IMG/VR virus record: IMGVR_UViG_3300042007_000202
Location: 44,672 to 108,671 of that record
From: a virus
Length of the DNA: 64,000 nucleotides
Strand: one strand, 5' to 3'
A model generated the notes under the pieces. It was not told the DNA's origin, made no database searches, and was given only the letters and a program-made list of their open reading frames with translations. Below, one piece after another: positions 31,677 to 40,086 of the stretch. A program made the position numbers and the translations under genes. Each line of letters begins with the position of its first letter. Positions within the stretch are counted from its first letter, which is position 1.

Positions 31677-32258
31677 TCAGTCGAGGGGGGCCGTGCGGGC
31701 GGCCAGTTGGCGGGAACCGAACGTGGCGCGGGCCGCCCACACGGCGAGCGTCGCGCGGAATGCGGGCAGGAGCAGGGGGGCGTGGTCGGCCTGTTCGCAC
31801 AGGCGCGCCCACTGCCACTCGGCCTCCCGGGTGTTCCTGCTGTGAAGGTGCAGGGCGAAGGTCTGGAGCTGGAGGCGTGCGGCGGCGAAGGCGGCGTGCT
31901 GTTCGGCGGGGGGTGTGGCCAGCCGCCGGTGGGCGGCCGTGCTCTCCAGCAGCGCGGCGGCCTCCAGGTCGCCGTCGGGGACGGCCCAGGACAGGGAGGG
32001 CGCGTCCGTGCTGGGGCGGCCCTGGCAGACGCGGCGGACGAGTTCCGTGCACAGGAAGAACTCGCCCGGCGCGCCGTAGTGCACGGCCGCCCACTCCCCG
32101 TGGCTGACGGCCTCACGGGGGCGGCCGGTGGCCGCGCAGACGAGCAGGCGGCGGGCGTGGTAGCCGATGTCTTCCGCGCCCTCCAGGTCCACGGTGCGGT
32201 GCTTTCCGGTGCAGCCGTCGCCCTCGTGGTGAGCGCTACGGCCGGGCGGTGGAGTCAT
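31677..32258 (-). CDS. Hypothetical helical protein
   Basis: The protein has 193 residues from ATG at 32258, behind GAGTGAGG; the ATG at 32291 falls inside the -10 box and was rejected. The sequence is helical with His and Cys scattered (EDIGYHARRLLVCAATGRPREAVSHGEWAAVHYG). It heads the operon with the two solenoid paralogues and may be functionally linked to them. No family was recognised. Confidence 0.55.
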   Translation of the reverse strand: MTPPPGRSAHHEGDGCTGKHRTVDLEGAEDIGYHARRLLVCAATGRPREAVSHGEWAAVHYGAPGEFFLCTELVRRVCQGRPSTDAPSLSWAVPDGDLEAAALLESTAAHRRLATPPAEQHAAFAAARLQLQTFALHLHSRNTREAEWQWARLCEQADHAPLLLPAFRATLAVWAARATFGSRQLAARTAPLD

Positions 32259-32284
32259 CGGGGCCTCACTCTCTGTGTCAGTGG

Positions 32285-32335
32285 TACCCATGATTATCGG
32301 TCGCGCATGCCGTGTGCAAGCTGCATGTCACATTA
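32285..32335 (-). promoter_or_regulatory. Dyad-family promoter
   Basis: The -35 box TTGCAC (32314-32319) and -10 box TAATCA (32291-32296) are 17 bp apart, with an upstream TGTGACATG arm. It drives the minus operon beginning at 32258. Confidence 0.65.
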
Positions 32336-32359
32336 CCGCCCGGCTTTGTGCTCAGCCGG

Positions 32360-33160
32360 TTACGGTTTGCGACGGAGCGCCGACCGGGCCATGTATCCGC
32401 CGCCGTTGTTCCAGCCGGGGCTGATGGACGCGTCGGAGACCACCTCCCGCCCCTGGGCCACCTCCTCGTAGCGGGCGGCCATGGCGTCGTGGTGACGAAC
32501 GCCGTAGGCGGCCGTGCCCAGGATGGCGGCGCCCTTGATCAGCTCCGTGGGGTCCTTGCGGTCGGGCGACTTGAACAGCTCGGCTGCGATGGCGCGCCGG
32601 TCGCGGGAGGTGTGAGCGGCGACCAGGGCGGCATGCAGGTAGGGGAGCCACCGCTTGGTCAGGTTGATACCGGCCTCGGTCTCGGCCAGGCCTTGCTGGA
32701 GCGCCAGGTGGGGGGCGAGGCCCTCCTGCTGGAGCTTCTGCTGCTTGTCGGCGGCCATGCGCAGCCGCTGCTCTTCGGTGGCCTCGATGACGATGAGCGT
32801 TCGCAGGTCCACGGCTCCGACCAGGTCGCGGAAGCGGCTGTCGCGGGTGAGCGGGGCGGTCTCGATCTGCGCGATCCACTCGGACATCACGTCGATCGGG
32901 CCTCGCCAGCCGTAGTCGTTCCACAGCAGCCTGAGGGCGCCGATCACGCGTTCCAGGTCGTCCATGTGCGCCACGGTCGCGATCGCCTGGGCGTATTCGG
33001 CGCTGTCACGCTTGGGCGGCGCGGGGGGCTGCGCGTCGTCCACTGCGGCCAGGGCGAGAGCCAGGAACTCGGCCAGGAAACCGGCCGCGCCCTCCTCCGC
33101 GCCGGTGTCGATGACGGTGGCGACGTTGGGGTCGAACAGGTCGGCCAGGAATTCATCCAT
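32360..33160 (-). CDS. Hypothetical alpha-helical protein
   Basis: The protein has 266 residues; the ATG follows AAGGAGCCCC. An acidic N-terminus is followed by long helices, including TEEQRLRMAADKQQKLQQEGLAPHLALQQGLAETEAGI, which could form a coiled coil, and a Gly-rich C-terminus. It lies after the winged-helix gene at 33232. No domain was recognised. Confidence 0.55.
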   Translation of the reverse strand: MDEFLADLFDPNVATVIDTGAEEGAAGFLAEFLALALAAVDDAQPPAPPKRDSAEYAQAIATVAHMDDLERVIGALRLLWNDYGWRGPIDVMSEWIAQIETAPLTRDSRFRDLVGAVDLRTLIVIEATEEQRLRMAADKQQKLQQEGLAPHLALQQGLAETEAGINLTKRWLPYLHAALVAAHTSRDRRAIAAELFKSPDRKDPTELIKGAAILGTAAYGVRHHDAMAARYEEVAQGREVVSDASISPGWNNGGGYMARSALRRKP

Positions 33161-33231
33161 GTTCACGGGGCTCCTTGATGTGCGGACGCCCGCCAGCCGG
33201 GCGGCTGGCGGGCGGGTGGGGCAGTGTGTGG

Positions 33232-34092
33232 TCAGTCGCGTGCGGGAGCGGCCTTGGTGTCGCCCTCGGCGCACATGGCGTTCGCGGTCTCGGCGTGCCA
33301 CCAGAACGTTCCGTAGCGGCCGTCGGTATGCAGGATGCGCCCGGCGCAGTGCGCGCACCGGACGAGCGGCTGCGACTCGATGCAGGCCTTGGTTCCGGCG
33401 TCCAGGATCGTGTGCAGCACGGCCACGCTGAGGTCGCCGCTCGCGTGGATGTGCACGGATGCCTCGCGCTGGGAGGGCGGCAGTGCGGCCGTCTTGTCTC
33501 CCGGCGGGTTGTCCAGGTACGCCGTGAAGCTGGCTTCGCCGCCCTTGCGGCCGTTGCCGAGCAGGGCCGCCTTGCGCAGGGCCCGGCGCAGCCCCGGGAA
33601 GCGGCGGGCTATCTCGTCGCGCTCCGCCTTCTTGGCGGCGGCGCGGGCCTCCCGATCGGCGTTCTGCGTCGCCGTCTTCTCGCTGGCGAGCGCTTGCAGG
33701 TAGTCGCGGGCCTGCTGGGGGTCGACCAGGTATGTGGTGCGGCCGGGGCCCCACGGGCTGGGGGCCGGTAGGCCGTTGTCCTTGGTGAGGATGATGCGTC
33801 GTTCGGGGCCGCCCTCCACCGTCTCGGCGGAGATGTAGTGGGGGCCGACTGCGGCGGCCTGCGCTCCGGGCAGTTCGACGGTCCAGTGGCGAGACGGTGT
33901 CAGTTCGAGGAGCGCGCCGGAGGCGCAGGCGGCGCGGAGCCACTTTCGGGCGGTGCCCGTGGTGACGTGGGTGCGCTCCGCGACCTTCTCTGCGACCTCC
34001 GCCATGGAGAGCAGGCCGGGCGTGGCGGCGTGAATCGCCTCCAGGGCGATCGTGGCCGCTTGGTCGGCCTTCGTCGGTGGGGTGGTGGGCAT
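33232..34092 (-). CDS. Winged-helix-like DNA-binding protein with zinc motif
   Basis: The protein has 286 residues. Residues ~26-66 (GLLSMAEVAEKVAERTHVTTGTARKWLRAACASGALLELT) fit a winged helix. The central part is a charged helix (EKTATQNADREARAAAKKAERDEIARRFP), and near residue 245 RCAHCAGRILHTDGRYGTFWWH...C suggests a zinc site. It sits first behind a textbook dyad promoter and a ~95-base leader with two (GGSC)n-like inverted repeats. Regulatory role inferred. Confidence 0.6.
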   Translation of the reverse strand: MPTTPPTKADQAATIALEAIHAATPGLLSMAEVAEKVAERTHVTTGTARKWLRAACASGALLELTPSRHWTVELPGAQAAAVGPHYISAETVEGGPERRIILTKDNGLPAPSPWGPGRTTYLVDPQQARDYLQALASEKTATQNADREARAAAKKAERDEIARRFPGLRRALRKAALLGNGRKGGEASFTAYLDNPPGDKTAALPPSQREASVHIHASGDLSVAVLHTILDAGTKACIESQPLVRCAHCAGRILHTDGRYGTFWWHAETANAMCAEGDTKAAPARD

Positions 34093-34184
34093 CGCGTTCT
34101 CCCGTCCGTGTGGCGGCGGGTGTCCACCGGCGTCCCGGCCGGGCGGACCCGGCCGGGACGCTGTCCTTCCCGCCCCTCAATGCG

Positions 34185-34236
34185 TGAGACACGAGATTAG
34201 CATTGGGTGGACGCGTATGCAAACCTAATGTCTCAT
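34185..34236 (-). promoter_or_regulatory. Dyad promoter, textbook member
   Basis: The -35 box TTGCAT (34217-34222) and -10 box TAATCT (34194-34199) are 17 bp apart. The downstream arm CTCGTGTCTCA and an upstream GAGACATTAGG arm flank them. It drives the minus gene at 34092. Confidence 0.75.
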
Positions 34237-34244
34237 TAGGGTGT

Positions 34245-35033
34245 TCAGCGGCGTTTCTTCCCGCAGTCGGGGCAGCACCCGCGCTTCTTGCTCCGTCTCT
34301 TCTCCGAGCGGCCCGCACTCTTCCAGCCGTCTACCAGCTCCGGCTGCATCCGGCGGAGGTCACCCACGCCCGCGCGGACAGTCCAGGCCAGCGATCCGCT
34401 CAGATCCGGCGGGGGGTTCACCATGTCCTCCACCCACTCGTTGCCCATAGGCATGGCCCTGGTCCGCCAGTAGAGGTGAGTCGCTGACGCGCCCAGGCAG
34501 GCCGCCCACACGCGCCGGTCCTTGTAGTGGGCGTTCAGCCAGCGAGTGAAGACCGCCCGCCCCTTGTCCATGTCCGCGAGGGACACCGCCGGGCGCAGCA
34601 CCGTGGCGGCCTCGTCCCAGTACGGGGCCAGGGACCGCAGCAAGTCCCGCAGCTCCTCCCCCTCGCGGATGGACTCCGCCAGGGCTTCATGCCGGGGCAG
34701 CCCCGGGTGCGCCTTCGGGGCCAGCTCGTGTGCCTGCCTCAGGATGAAGTCGTCATCCAGAAGGCTCACGACGTCGTCCAGGCGCACATTGCCGAAGGCG
34801 TCGACACACCGGTCCGGGACGTTGATCGACAGAGCGCCGATCAGCTCCACCATCACCTCCACCGCGCACCGCCAGCCGCGCCACTGGAACACCGGCTCGA
34901 TGGCGGCGTCGAACTCGTCCTTGGTGTGCGTCGCGCAGACGTTGAGGATGATCCGGCGGTAGGCGGCGCTGCCCAAGGGCGGCGGCTCGTCCGCGATGAA
35001 CTCCCCTTCCTGTTCGGCCTCAAAGATCGGCAT
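34245..35033 (-). CDS. Hypothetical protein with C-terminal zinc ribbon half
   Basis: The protein has 262 residues; the ATG follows GGGGGAGACC. The N-terminus is acidic and the middle helical (RCAVEVMVELIGALSINVPDRC). The C-terminus KRRSKKRGCCPDCGKKRR is very basic with a CxxC pair. It overlaps the upstream gene (35020) by 14 bases, so the two are coupled. No family was recognised. Confidence 0.55.
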   Translation of the reverse strand: MPIFEAEQEGEFIADEPPPLGSAAYRRIILNVCATHTKDEFDAAIEPVFQWRGWRCAVEVMVELIGALSINVPDRCVDAFGNVRLDDVVSLLDDDFILRQAHELAPKAHPGLPRHEALAESIREGEELRDLLRSLAPYWDEAATVLRPAVSLADMDKGRAVFTRWLNAHYKDRRVWAACLGASATHLYWRTRAMPMGNEWVEDMVNPPPDLSGSLAWTVRAGVGDLRRMQPELVDGWKSAGRSEKRRSKKRGCCPDCGKKRR

Positions 35034-35637
35034 CCCTGGTCTCCCCCTTTTCGTCGTCCACGTCGGGCACATCCGCGTGGATATGCGCCATGAACAGTTC
35101 GTGCTCCATCTCCGCCTCCGTGACCTGGCTGTAGCGCAGCCGGACAGCGGCTTCCGCCATCAGGATCAGGAGCGTCAGTTTCAACCTGCGCGGCTCCTCT
35201 CTGGCGTAGTCGGAGATCACGCGGACCAGTTCGGCAAGATCGCCCTTGCTGGCGGCCTGGGCTACCGCGTTGCAGGCGGCGCCCAGTTGATCCCCCTCGG
35301 CCACGAGCCGCGCCACCGTCTCCGGGCTGGGCTCCTCCCCCTCCACGCGCCGGATCAGCTGCGTCATCTGCTCGTAGCCGAGCGAGTCGGGGCGCCCCGG
35401 GGGAGAGGGCAGGAGCGCCCTGGCGGACCCCCACACGTACGCCATCCGCGCCAGGCCCGCGCTGCCCCAGATGGCTCCCATGTCGGCCATGTAGCCACGG
35501 GCGGCGTCGTGCCAGCCGGTGGCGTAGGCGGTCGACGCCAGGAGGGCGGCATGAGTGGCCTCGTTGATCATCCGGTCGAAGGTCTCTTCGGTGAGATCGA
35601 TCCGGCGCTTCATGTCGCCCTCGCAGCGGTCACACAT
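35020..35637 (-). CDS. Hypothetical helical protein next to partition genes
   Basis: The protein has 205 residues from ATG at 35637 (an ATG two codons earlier overlaps the RHH stop). It begins with CDRCEGDMKRR, a CxxC pair, then helices with Ala and Trp (ATGWHDAARGYMADMGAIWGSAGLARMAYVWG). The start context GAGGAATGATCATG is shared with the gene at 61978. It follows the ParA and RHH genes in the same direction. A role in the same process is possible. Confidence 0.55.
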   Translation of the reverse strand: MCDRCEGDMKRRIDLTEETFDRMINEATHAALLASTAYATGWHDAARGYMADMGAIWGSAGLARMAYVWGSARALLPSPPGRPDSLGYEQMTQLIRRVEGEEPSPETVARLVAEGDQLGAACNAVAQAASKGDLAELVRVISDYAREEPRRLKLTLLILMAEAAVRLRYSQVTEAEMEHELFMAHIHADVPDVDDEKGETRDADL

Positions 35638-35639
35638 GA

Positions 35640-36173
35640 TCATTCCTCTTCTAGTTCGATTCCCCTCGCCTCCAGGTGGGCGCGCAGCGCCGTTTCCACC
35701 TCGTCGTAACGGCGAGTGCCGTCGCGTTCCACCAGGGCCGCCAGGCCGTCGATGAGGAAGGAGGGGACCTGAACGGTGAGCTTGTCTCGGGGGATGCGCT
35801 TGGTCCGCTCCCGGGGCAGTACGGCCGGTGCGCCGCGCTGAGCCAGGGCGCCGGTGGTGCGGCCGGTGCGCGCGGGCAGCCGCTTGGGCTCGGCCGTTTC
35901 CGGCTCCAGCTCCATCACGCTGAAACCGCCCTGTAGGCCGGTCTCCTCGGACACCCGCGCGACGGCGGCGTCCGCGTCCGGCGCGTAGACGCGGGCCAGC
36001 TCCCGGCTGGAGCGGTTGTCGGTGGCCGCCCACAGCCGGTCCGGCGCCGTCGCCCGCTTGCCCTTGCGTCGTGCCTGGTGGGCGGCGAAGTCCGGGTCCT
36101 CCTCGGCGGTCGGCGCTGGGGAGGCGAGCAGGGAGCCGAGTCCTGCGGCGCGGGAGTTCCTGTTGCTGCTCAT
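35640..36173 (-). CDS. Ribbon-helix-helix protein, probable ParA partner
   Basis: The protein has 177 residues. The N-terminal ~120 are polar and low in structure. The C-terminal ~45 (RDKLTVQVPSFLIDGLAALVERDGTRRYDEVETALRAHLEARG) match a ribbon-helix-helix DNA-binding fold: one strand, two helices, with alternating polar residues in the strand. Type Ib partition systems use such small RHH proteins as the centromere-binding partner of ParA. It lies 15 bases after the parA stop. The partition role is inferred from the pair, not shown. Confidence 0.6.
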   Translation of the reverse strand: MSSNRNSRAAGLGSLLASPAPTAEEDPDFAAHQARRKGKRATAPDRLWAATDNRSSRELARVYAPDADAAVARVSEETGLQGGFSVMELEPETAEPKRLPARTGRTTGALAQRGAPAVLPRERTKRIPRDKLTVQVPSFLIDGLAALVERDGTRRYDEVETALRAHLEARGIELEEE

Positions 36174-36187
36174 GCGGTGATGTCCTC

Positions 36188-36892
36188 TCAGGGGTTGTCC
36201 AGCTCGTGCTGGACGGCGGGGTAGTCGTGGAACCCCTTCACCGACTCCGTGTAGGCGTACTGGTAGGCGGTGCGGTGCTTCACGACGTTGGACAGCACAG
36301 GGATTCCGGCCTTGCGCATCTCGCTCTTGGCGTCTTCGGCCATGCGCTGGGACTTGACGCCCGTGAGCAGGATGCTGGCGGGGATCTCCCGTGCTTCTTC
36401 TTCCTTGCCGATCGCGGTCCGCGCGGAATCGACAAGGGTGTCCAGGTCGACGGGGCTGGGGCTGGCGGTGAGCAGCATGTAGTCCGCGATGCGGTACGCG
36501 GCCTGCAAGATGCGGTCGTTGTCGCCGCCCGTGTCGATGATGATCAGGTCGTACATCTCGTGCCAGCCGTCGTCGAGGATGCGTTCCTTCAGGTCGTCGG
36601 AGGGGTGTGTCTCGACCTTGAAGGGCAGGGGCGCGCGGCGCTCCCTGGCGCGGCGGTTCCACTTCCGGCTGGTGCCGGACTTGGGGTCGGCGTCGACCAC
36701 GAGCACGCGAAGGCCCACCGCCGTGTAGACGTGAGCCAGGTAGATCGCCGTGGTGGACTTGCCGATGCCGCCCTTGATGCCGCCGATGACCAGGATCGCC
36801 GCGCGGGCGAGCTGGTCCAGCGGGAGGCCGAGGAGGCGGGTGGTTCTTGCCGTCTTGGTGGTGCGGCGGGATGCGAACACGGATTCAGACAC
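36188..36892 (-). CDS. parA: ParA-type partition ATPase
   Basis: The protein has 234 residues from GTG at 36892. It has the deviant Walker A KGGIGKST (40-47), VVDADP near 65-70, and Walker B LIIIDTGG near 116-123, followed by the VDLDTLVDSARTAIGK region. The size and lack of an N-terminal HTH fit the small type Ib ParA that pairs with an RHH protein. Such ATPases position low-copy plasmids and plasmid-prophages. The RHH gene follows directly. A perfect 28-bp (GGSC)n palindrome precedes it. Confidence 0.85.
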   Translation of the reverse strand: MSESVFASRRTTKTARTTRLLGLPLDQLARAAILVIGGIKGGIGKSTTAIYLAHVYTAVGLRVLVVDADPKSGTSRKWNRRARERRAPLPFKVETHPSDDLKERILDDGWHEMYDLIIIDTGGDNDRILQAAYRIADYMLLTASPSPVDLDTLVDSARTAIGKEEEAREIPASILLTGVKSQRMAEDAKSEMRKAGIPVLSNVVKHRTAYQYAYTESVKGFHDYPAVQHELDNP

Positions 36893-36914
36893 GGTTGGGT
36901 TTTCTCTCTGTGGG

Positions 36915-36942
36915 GGCCGCCCGCCCGGCCGGGCGGGCGGCC
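36915..36942. repeat. (GGSC)n element, perfect 28-bp palindrome upstream of parA
   Basis: The run reads the same on both strands. It lies between the ParB-like gene (36968) and parA (36892). It may act as a terminator between them or as a protein site. Confidence 0.75.
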
Positions 36943-36967
36943 TCGTAAGGGCAGTGTGGCAGGTGGT

Positions 36968-38311
36968 CTAGTCGATCGGGGGGAAGGTGTGCACGCCGTC
37001 CTTGGGGGCGAGGGGGTTGGGGATGATGAACTTCTCGGGGTCGTAGCTGACGCTCCGGACTTCCTTCCCGAGGCAGGTGTTGTTCCACGCCTGCATGATC
37101 AAGTACATGTCCAGGTCGCGCTTGGAGCGGCCCTTGAGCGGCTGTCGGCGCCGGGTGGAGGAGCCCAGGTAGTACAGGCCCAGGGTGTGTCCGGGCTCGC
37201 CGCGCTTGAGGTCCATGGTCTGGACGCGCTTGTACCAGGACGTCACCAGGCGGTGGTCGCCGCCCATCTTCCGGGTGATCAGGTAGTGGGCCAGCATGGT
37301 GGCCTGGGTGCTGATGGACAGCTTGCCGAGGACGCCGTGCTTCACGGAGACCCGCAGGTTGGGGTGGGCTTCCAGGGTGGCGAACACCTGGGCTTCGGTG
37401 ACCTTGGGCGCGTGGCGCCACTGGTCCTGGTCGTCGTAGTTGAACCAGAGGAACGCGAAGGTGGCGAGGGATGCGAGGCGGCTCGTGTTGACTTCCTGCG
37501 CGCCGTAGAGCATGTCGGCCGTGGTGCGCTTCTTGCCCCGGTCCATGACGTCGTAGGTGTCGGGCGGGGTGTCGTAGGAGACCCAGCAGGGGAACGGGAC
37601 CTCGGACTCCACGCACGCGTGAAGGCGGTGCTGCCCGTTGGCCGTCATGTTGTTGGTGTCGATGCACACCGGGTCGGCCGGGTTCAGCTTCCACTCCCCG
37701 CGCCGCATCGCCTCCGCGTAGTCGCGGACCTTCTTGTCGTCCAGCCGCCGCTGGTAGGGGGCCAGCCGCGTGAGCAGCTCCAGGGCGCGTTCGGGGTGGA
37801 TCAGCTCGGCCTGCATACGGCCCGCGTTCTCCAGGAGCTGCACGGGCGCGTCATCCAGGAGGGAGGGCCCGGCGGGCTGGGCGGCGGGGGCTTGCACCCT
37901 GGCGGAGCCGTTGACGGAGCCGCCCTTGCCGTGGCGCTTGCGCTGGTGCTGGCGCCTGTCGGGGCTGGGGTCCTCGGGGGTGTCGGTGTTGATGCCCCAG
38001 TACGCCAGGAGGAACCGGTGCTGCTGCTCGGCGGGGTCCGTCTCCTCGATGCGGCACTGGCGGCCGATCTTCTCCAGCTCCTCGTAGAGGGCCTGCGTCC
38101 AGCCGAGCTTGTTCTTGGCGCGGGTCAGGTCGTTCTGGTACTGGCGTTCCGCGGAGTTCGCGCTGACGGTGATCGTCGCTTCGGGCACGCCGTATTCCGG
38201 GACGGCCAGGCGGATCAGCTTGTACCGGCCGCGCTCCTGCGGCTCCATGGCGTAGCCCGGCGTCTGGCCGACGAAGCGGATGAATGCCAGTGCGTGTGCG
38301 TTCTTGCTCAT
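36968..38311 (-). CDS. ParB-like nuclease-domain protein
   Basis: The protein has 447 residues. Residues ~185-275 hold a ParB/sulfiredoxin-like core (RLDDKKVRDYAEAMRRGEWKLN...MTANGQHRLHACVESEVPFPCWVSYDTP), with GQHRL in place of GxHR. The C-terminal ~170 residues are a family-specific helical domain. This arrangement is known from actinophages as ParB-like nuclease-domain protein. A Pro/Gln/Arg-rich linker occupies ~110-170. It sits immediately upstream of parA, but its length and missing HTH argue against a simple centromere binder. Confidence 0.65.
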   Translation of the reverse strand: MSKNAHALAFIRFVGQTPGYAMEPQERGRYKLIRLAVPEYGVPEATITVSANSAERQYQNDLTRAKNKLGWTQALYEELEKIGRQCRIEETDPAEQQHRFLLAYWGINTDTPEDPSPDRRQHQRKRHGKGGSVNGSARVQAPAAQPAGPSLLDDAPVQLLENAGRMQAELIHPERALELLTRLAPYQRRLDDKKVRDYAEAMRRGEWKLNPADPVCIDTNNMTANGQHRLHACVESEVPFPCWVSYDTPPDTYDVMDRGKKRTTADMLYGAQEVNTSRLASLATFAFLWFNYDDQDQWRHAPKVTEAQVFATLEAHPNLRVSVKHGVLGKLSISTQATMLAHYLITRKMGGDHRLVTSWYKRVQTMDLKRGEPGHTLGLYYLGSSTRRRQPLKGRSKRDLDMYLIMQAWNNTCLGKEVRSVSYDPEKFIIPNPLAPKDGVHTFPPID

Positions 38312-38790
38312 ACGTGTGCCCCCTGGGCGGGCAGTAGGTGCTCGCCGTCTTCTGTGATGCGGGTGAGGTGCGGTACGCGGGCGGGCGGGCGGCCGGTCAG
38401 GGCCTTGACGCTTGCGGTGTAGGTGCTGATGGCGGCGTCAAGGGATCGGTGGGCCAGCAGCTCGACGAAGCCGCGAGAGGCGGTGAGGGTGGTGAGGGTG
38501 GTGCGGGCGAGAGCGACGCGGGGGTGGCCGTGGGCGTCGCAGTGCCACAGCTCGTGCGTCAGCCCGGCGGGCGGCGCGCTGTCGGCCCAGCCGTGCCCGC
38601 CCCACAGCAGCGTGCGCCGCTCCGCGTGGAACAGGAGGGCGTCCAGGGCGTGGGCGGGGTGCGCGGGATAGGCGGCCACCAGCCAGTAGTCGATGCCGTC
38701 GCGCCGGTGGACGGAGGGGCGCCCGCGCGTGGCGTGCGTCCCTCCGTCCGGCGGCGCGGGCCGTGCGGCGTAGATGTGCAGGTCGCTCAT
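38308..38790 (-). CDS. Hypothetical protein
   Basis: The protein has 160 residues; the stop overlaps the next start (ATGA). It is His- and Trp-rich (YWLVAAYPAHPAHALDALLFHAERRTLLWGGHGW) with a possible alpha/beta fold. A (GGSC)n-like run (38379-38396) is translated near the C-terminus as TGRPPARVP. No family was recognised. Confidence 0.5.
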   Translation of the reverse strand: MSDLHIYAARPAPPDGGTHATRGRPSVHRRDGIDYWLVAAYPAHPAHALDALLFHAERRTLLWGGHGWADSAPPAGLTHELWHCDAHGHPRVALARTTLTTLTASRGFVELLAHRSLDAAISTYTASVKALTGRPPARVPHLTRITEDGEHLLPAQGAHV

Positions 38791-38791
38791 C

Positions 38792-39052
38792 TCAGGCGCC
38801 GTCCCGGGCGGTGAGCTTGCGCAGGCTGGCGGCGATGTCCGCGAGGGACAGCGCGATGGACACCTGGGCCAGGGGGGCGACGTTCTGGGAGTCGACCCCG
38901 GCCAGGAGGACGCCGGTGTACTCGGGTCCGGGGAGGTTGACCCGGCGGCCGAGTTCGGCGTTGATGGCGGACACGGCGTCCAGCGGCTCCTCCGGGATGC
39001 CCGTGGGCTGGCCGGAGGCCTTCCGCCTTTGCGTGTCGTCGAAGCTGCTCAT
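38792..39052 (-). CDS. Small hypothetical protein
   Basis: The protein has 86 residues from ATG at 39052, behind GAGGG. It is mixed helix and strand (EYTGVLLAGVDSQNVAPLAQVSIALSLADIAASLRKL). It heads the operon through the ParB-like and parA genes, under the promoter at ~39105. Function unknown. Confidence 0.5.
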   Translation of the reverse strand: MSSFDDTQRRKASGQPTGIPEEPLDAVSAINAELGRRVNLPGPEYTGVLLAGVDSQNVAPLAQVSIALSLADIAASLRKLTARDGA

Positions 39053-39094
39053 TTGGCTTGAACCCTCGCTTTGGTCGATCCTATCGATGCCGTG

Positions 39095-39130
39095 TGTCAT
39101 GACGTTATCACACGTGATCGTTGTACACGT
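39095..39130 (-). promoter_or_regulatory. Dyad-family promoter of partition operon
   Basis: The -10 box TAACGT (39102-39107) is followed by the arm CATGACACACGG. A -35 box ACGTGT lies 17 bp upstream (weak). This is the only promoter seen before the genes at 38792-35020. Confidence 0.5.
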
Positions 39131-39139
39131 GCTTTGTGT

Positions 39140-39190
39140 TGCCCGGCCGGGCGGGCGGGCGGGAGTACCCCCGGCCGGGCGGCCGGGCGG
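39140..39190. repeat. (GGSC)n element, double
   Basis: Two GC-only runs separated by AGTACC. The element lies upstream of the partition operon promoter and downstream of the convergent-side terminator at 39208-39250. Confidence 0.75.
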
Positions 39191-39207
39191 GTCTCGCCGG
39201 TGCGTGC

Positions 39208-39250
39208 GGGCCGGAGGGCTGCCCCGGCCTGCGCGTCAGCCCTCCGGCCC
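39208..39250. terminator. Terminator overlapping a stop codon
   Basis: The arms GGGCCGGAGGGCTG / CAGCCCTCCGGCCC (14 bp) enclose a 15-base loop. The right arm contains the stop codon of the minus gene at 39236. Confidence 0.7.
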
Positions 39251-39961
39251 CTCTTCGAGTTCACGCACAGCGGCCCTCAGCCGGTCGCGCGACCGGCGGA
39301 AGAACTCGCGAGGCGGGAGATCGTCCTCGGGGTTTTCCACGGGCAGGCGGGGGCTGGGCCAGGTCTTGCCGACGCGGAAGGCCGGGCGGCCGAACCAGAC
39401 GGTGGCCATGTCCCAGGTGTAGAGGGACGGGACGCCGCTGTCGGGGTCGGGCAGGCGCGTCTGGACCATCCCCTGGTGGGTCAGGTAGACCCCGGCGATC
39501 CCCGTGGACAGCATCGCCTTCCAGTCGATCATCCTGGACATGATGCCGGTGCGAAGGCCGCAGGTTTCCAGGAGCCGGGACAACGGGTGGTCGTCCTGGG
39601 GGAACGCGGCGTACAGGGCGACGGCGTCCTCGGCCCGGTCGACCACGGCGAACGGCGCGGCGGGGGCCGGGAAGATCTGCGTCTGCCACGCGTAGTTGAC
39701 GAACGTCTGCATGCCCTCCTGCTCGCACCACTCCGTCCACGCGGATCGGCGGGGGACGGGGCGCCACTTGCCCTCGGGGAGGACGGCCGGGGACGTCCAG
39801 AGGCCGCCTGAGGGTTTGCTGTCGCCGGGGTGGTTGGTGATGGGGCGCCACTTCTTGCGGGCCATGGTGTGGGGGGCGGGGTCGTGCCGGAGGAGGACCG
39901 GCAGCTCACTGCCGAACCGGATCGGGATCCTGAGATCGCGCCAGGGGCTGCGCGTAGCCAT
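39236..39961 (-). CDS. Hypothetical protein
   Basis: The protein has 241 residues; the ATG follows AAGGACC. It is rich in Trp and Pro at the N-terminus (RKKWRPITNHPG..SGGLWTSPAVL) and has a mixed core (AWQTQIFPAPAAPFAVVDRAEDAVALYAAF). It is a monocistronic unit with its own terminator. A 12-bp palindrome copy (39735-39746) is inside. No family was recognised. Confidence 0.55.
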   Translation of the reverse strand: MATRSPWRDLRIPIRFGSELPVLLRHDPAPHTMARKKWRPITNHPGDSKPSGGLWTSPAVLPEGKWRPVPRRSAWTEWCEQEGMQTFVNYAWQTQIFPAPAAPFAVVDRAEDAVALYAAFPQDDHPLSRLLETCGLRTGIMSRMIDWKAMLSTGIAGVYLTHQGMVQTRLPDPDSGVPSLYTWDMATVWFGRPAFRVGKTWPSPRLPVENPEDDLPPREFFRRSRDRLRAAVRELEEGPEG

Positions 39962-40020
39962 GCGGTGGTCCTTCGTTCGTTGCCGTGTGCGAGGGGTCGG
40001 CCGTGGGCCGAAGGGTAGAC

Positions 40021-40078
40021 GCCCCCGGCCGCCGCCCGGCCGGTCTTTACAGGATCGGCAGGAGCGGCGGCCGGGGGC
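40021..40078. terminator. Terminator hairpin below DUF932 gene
   Basis: The arms GCCCCCGGCCGCCGC / GCGGCGGCCGGGGGC (15 bp) enclose a 28-base loop that includes CTTTAC. It lies eight bases after the stop of the minus gene at 40087. Confidence 0.7.
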
Positions 40079-40086
40079 CGGGCGGG

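Noticed and set aside
32259-32291. ATG 32291 as start of the gene at 31677
   Set aside because: The codon overlaps the -10 box; ATG 32258 has a ribosome site at proper distance.
36968-38311. Calling this gene the centromere-binding ParB of the partition locus
   Set aside because: It lacks an HTH domain, is large, and carries a family-specific C-terminal domain; the adjacent RHH protein is the better partner.
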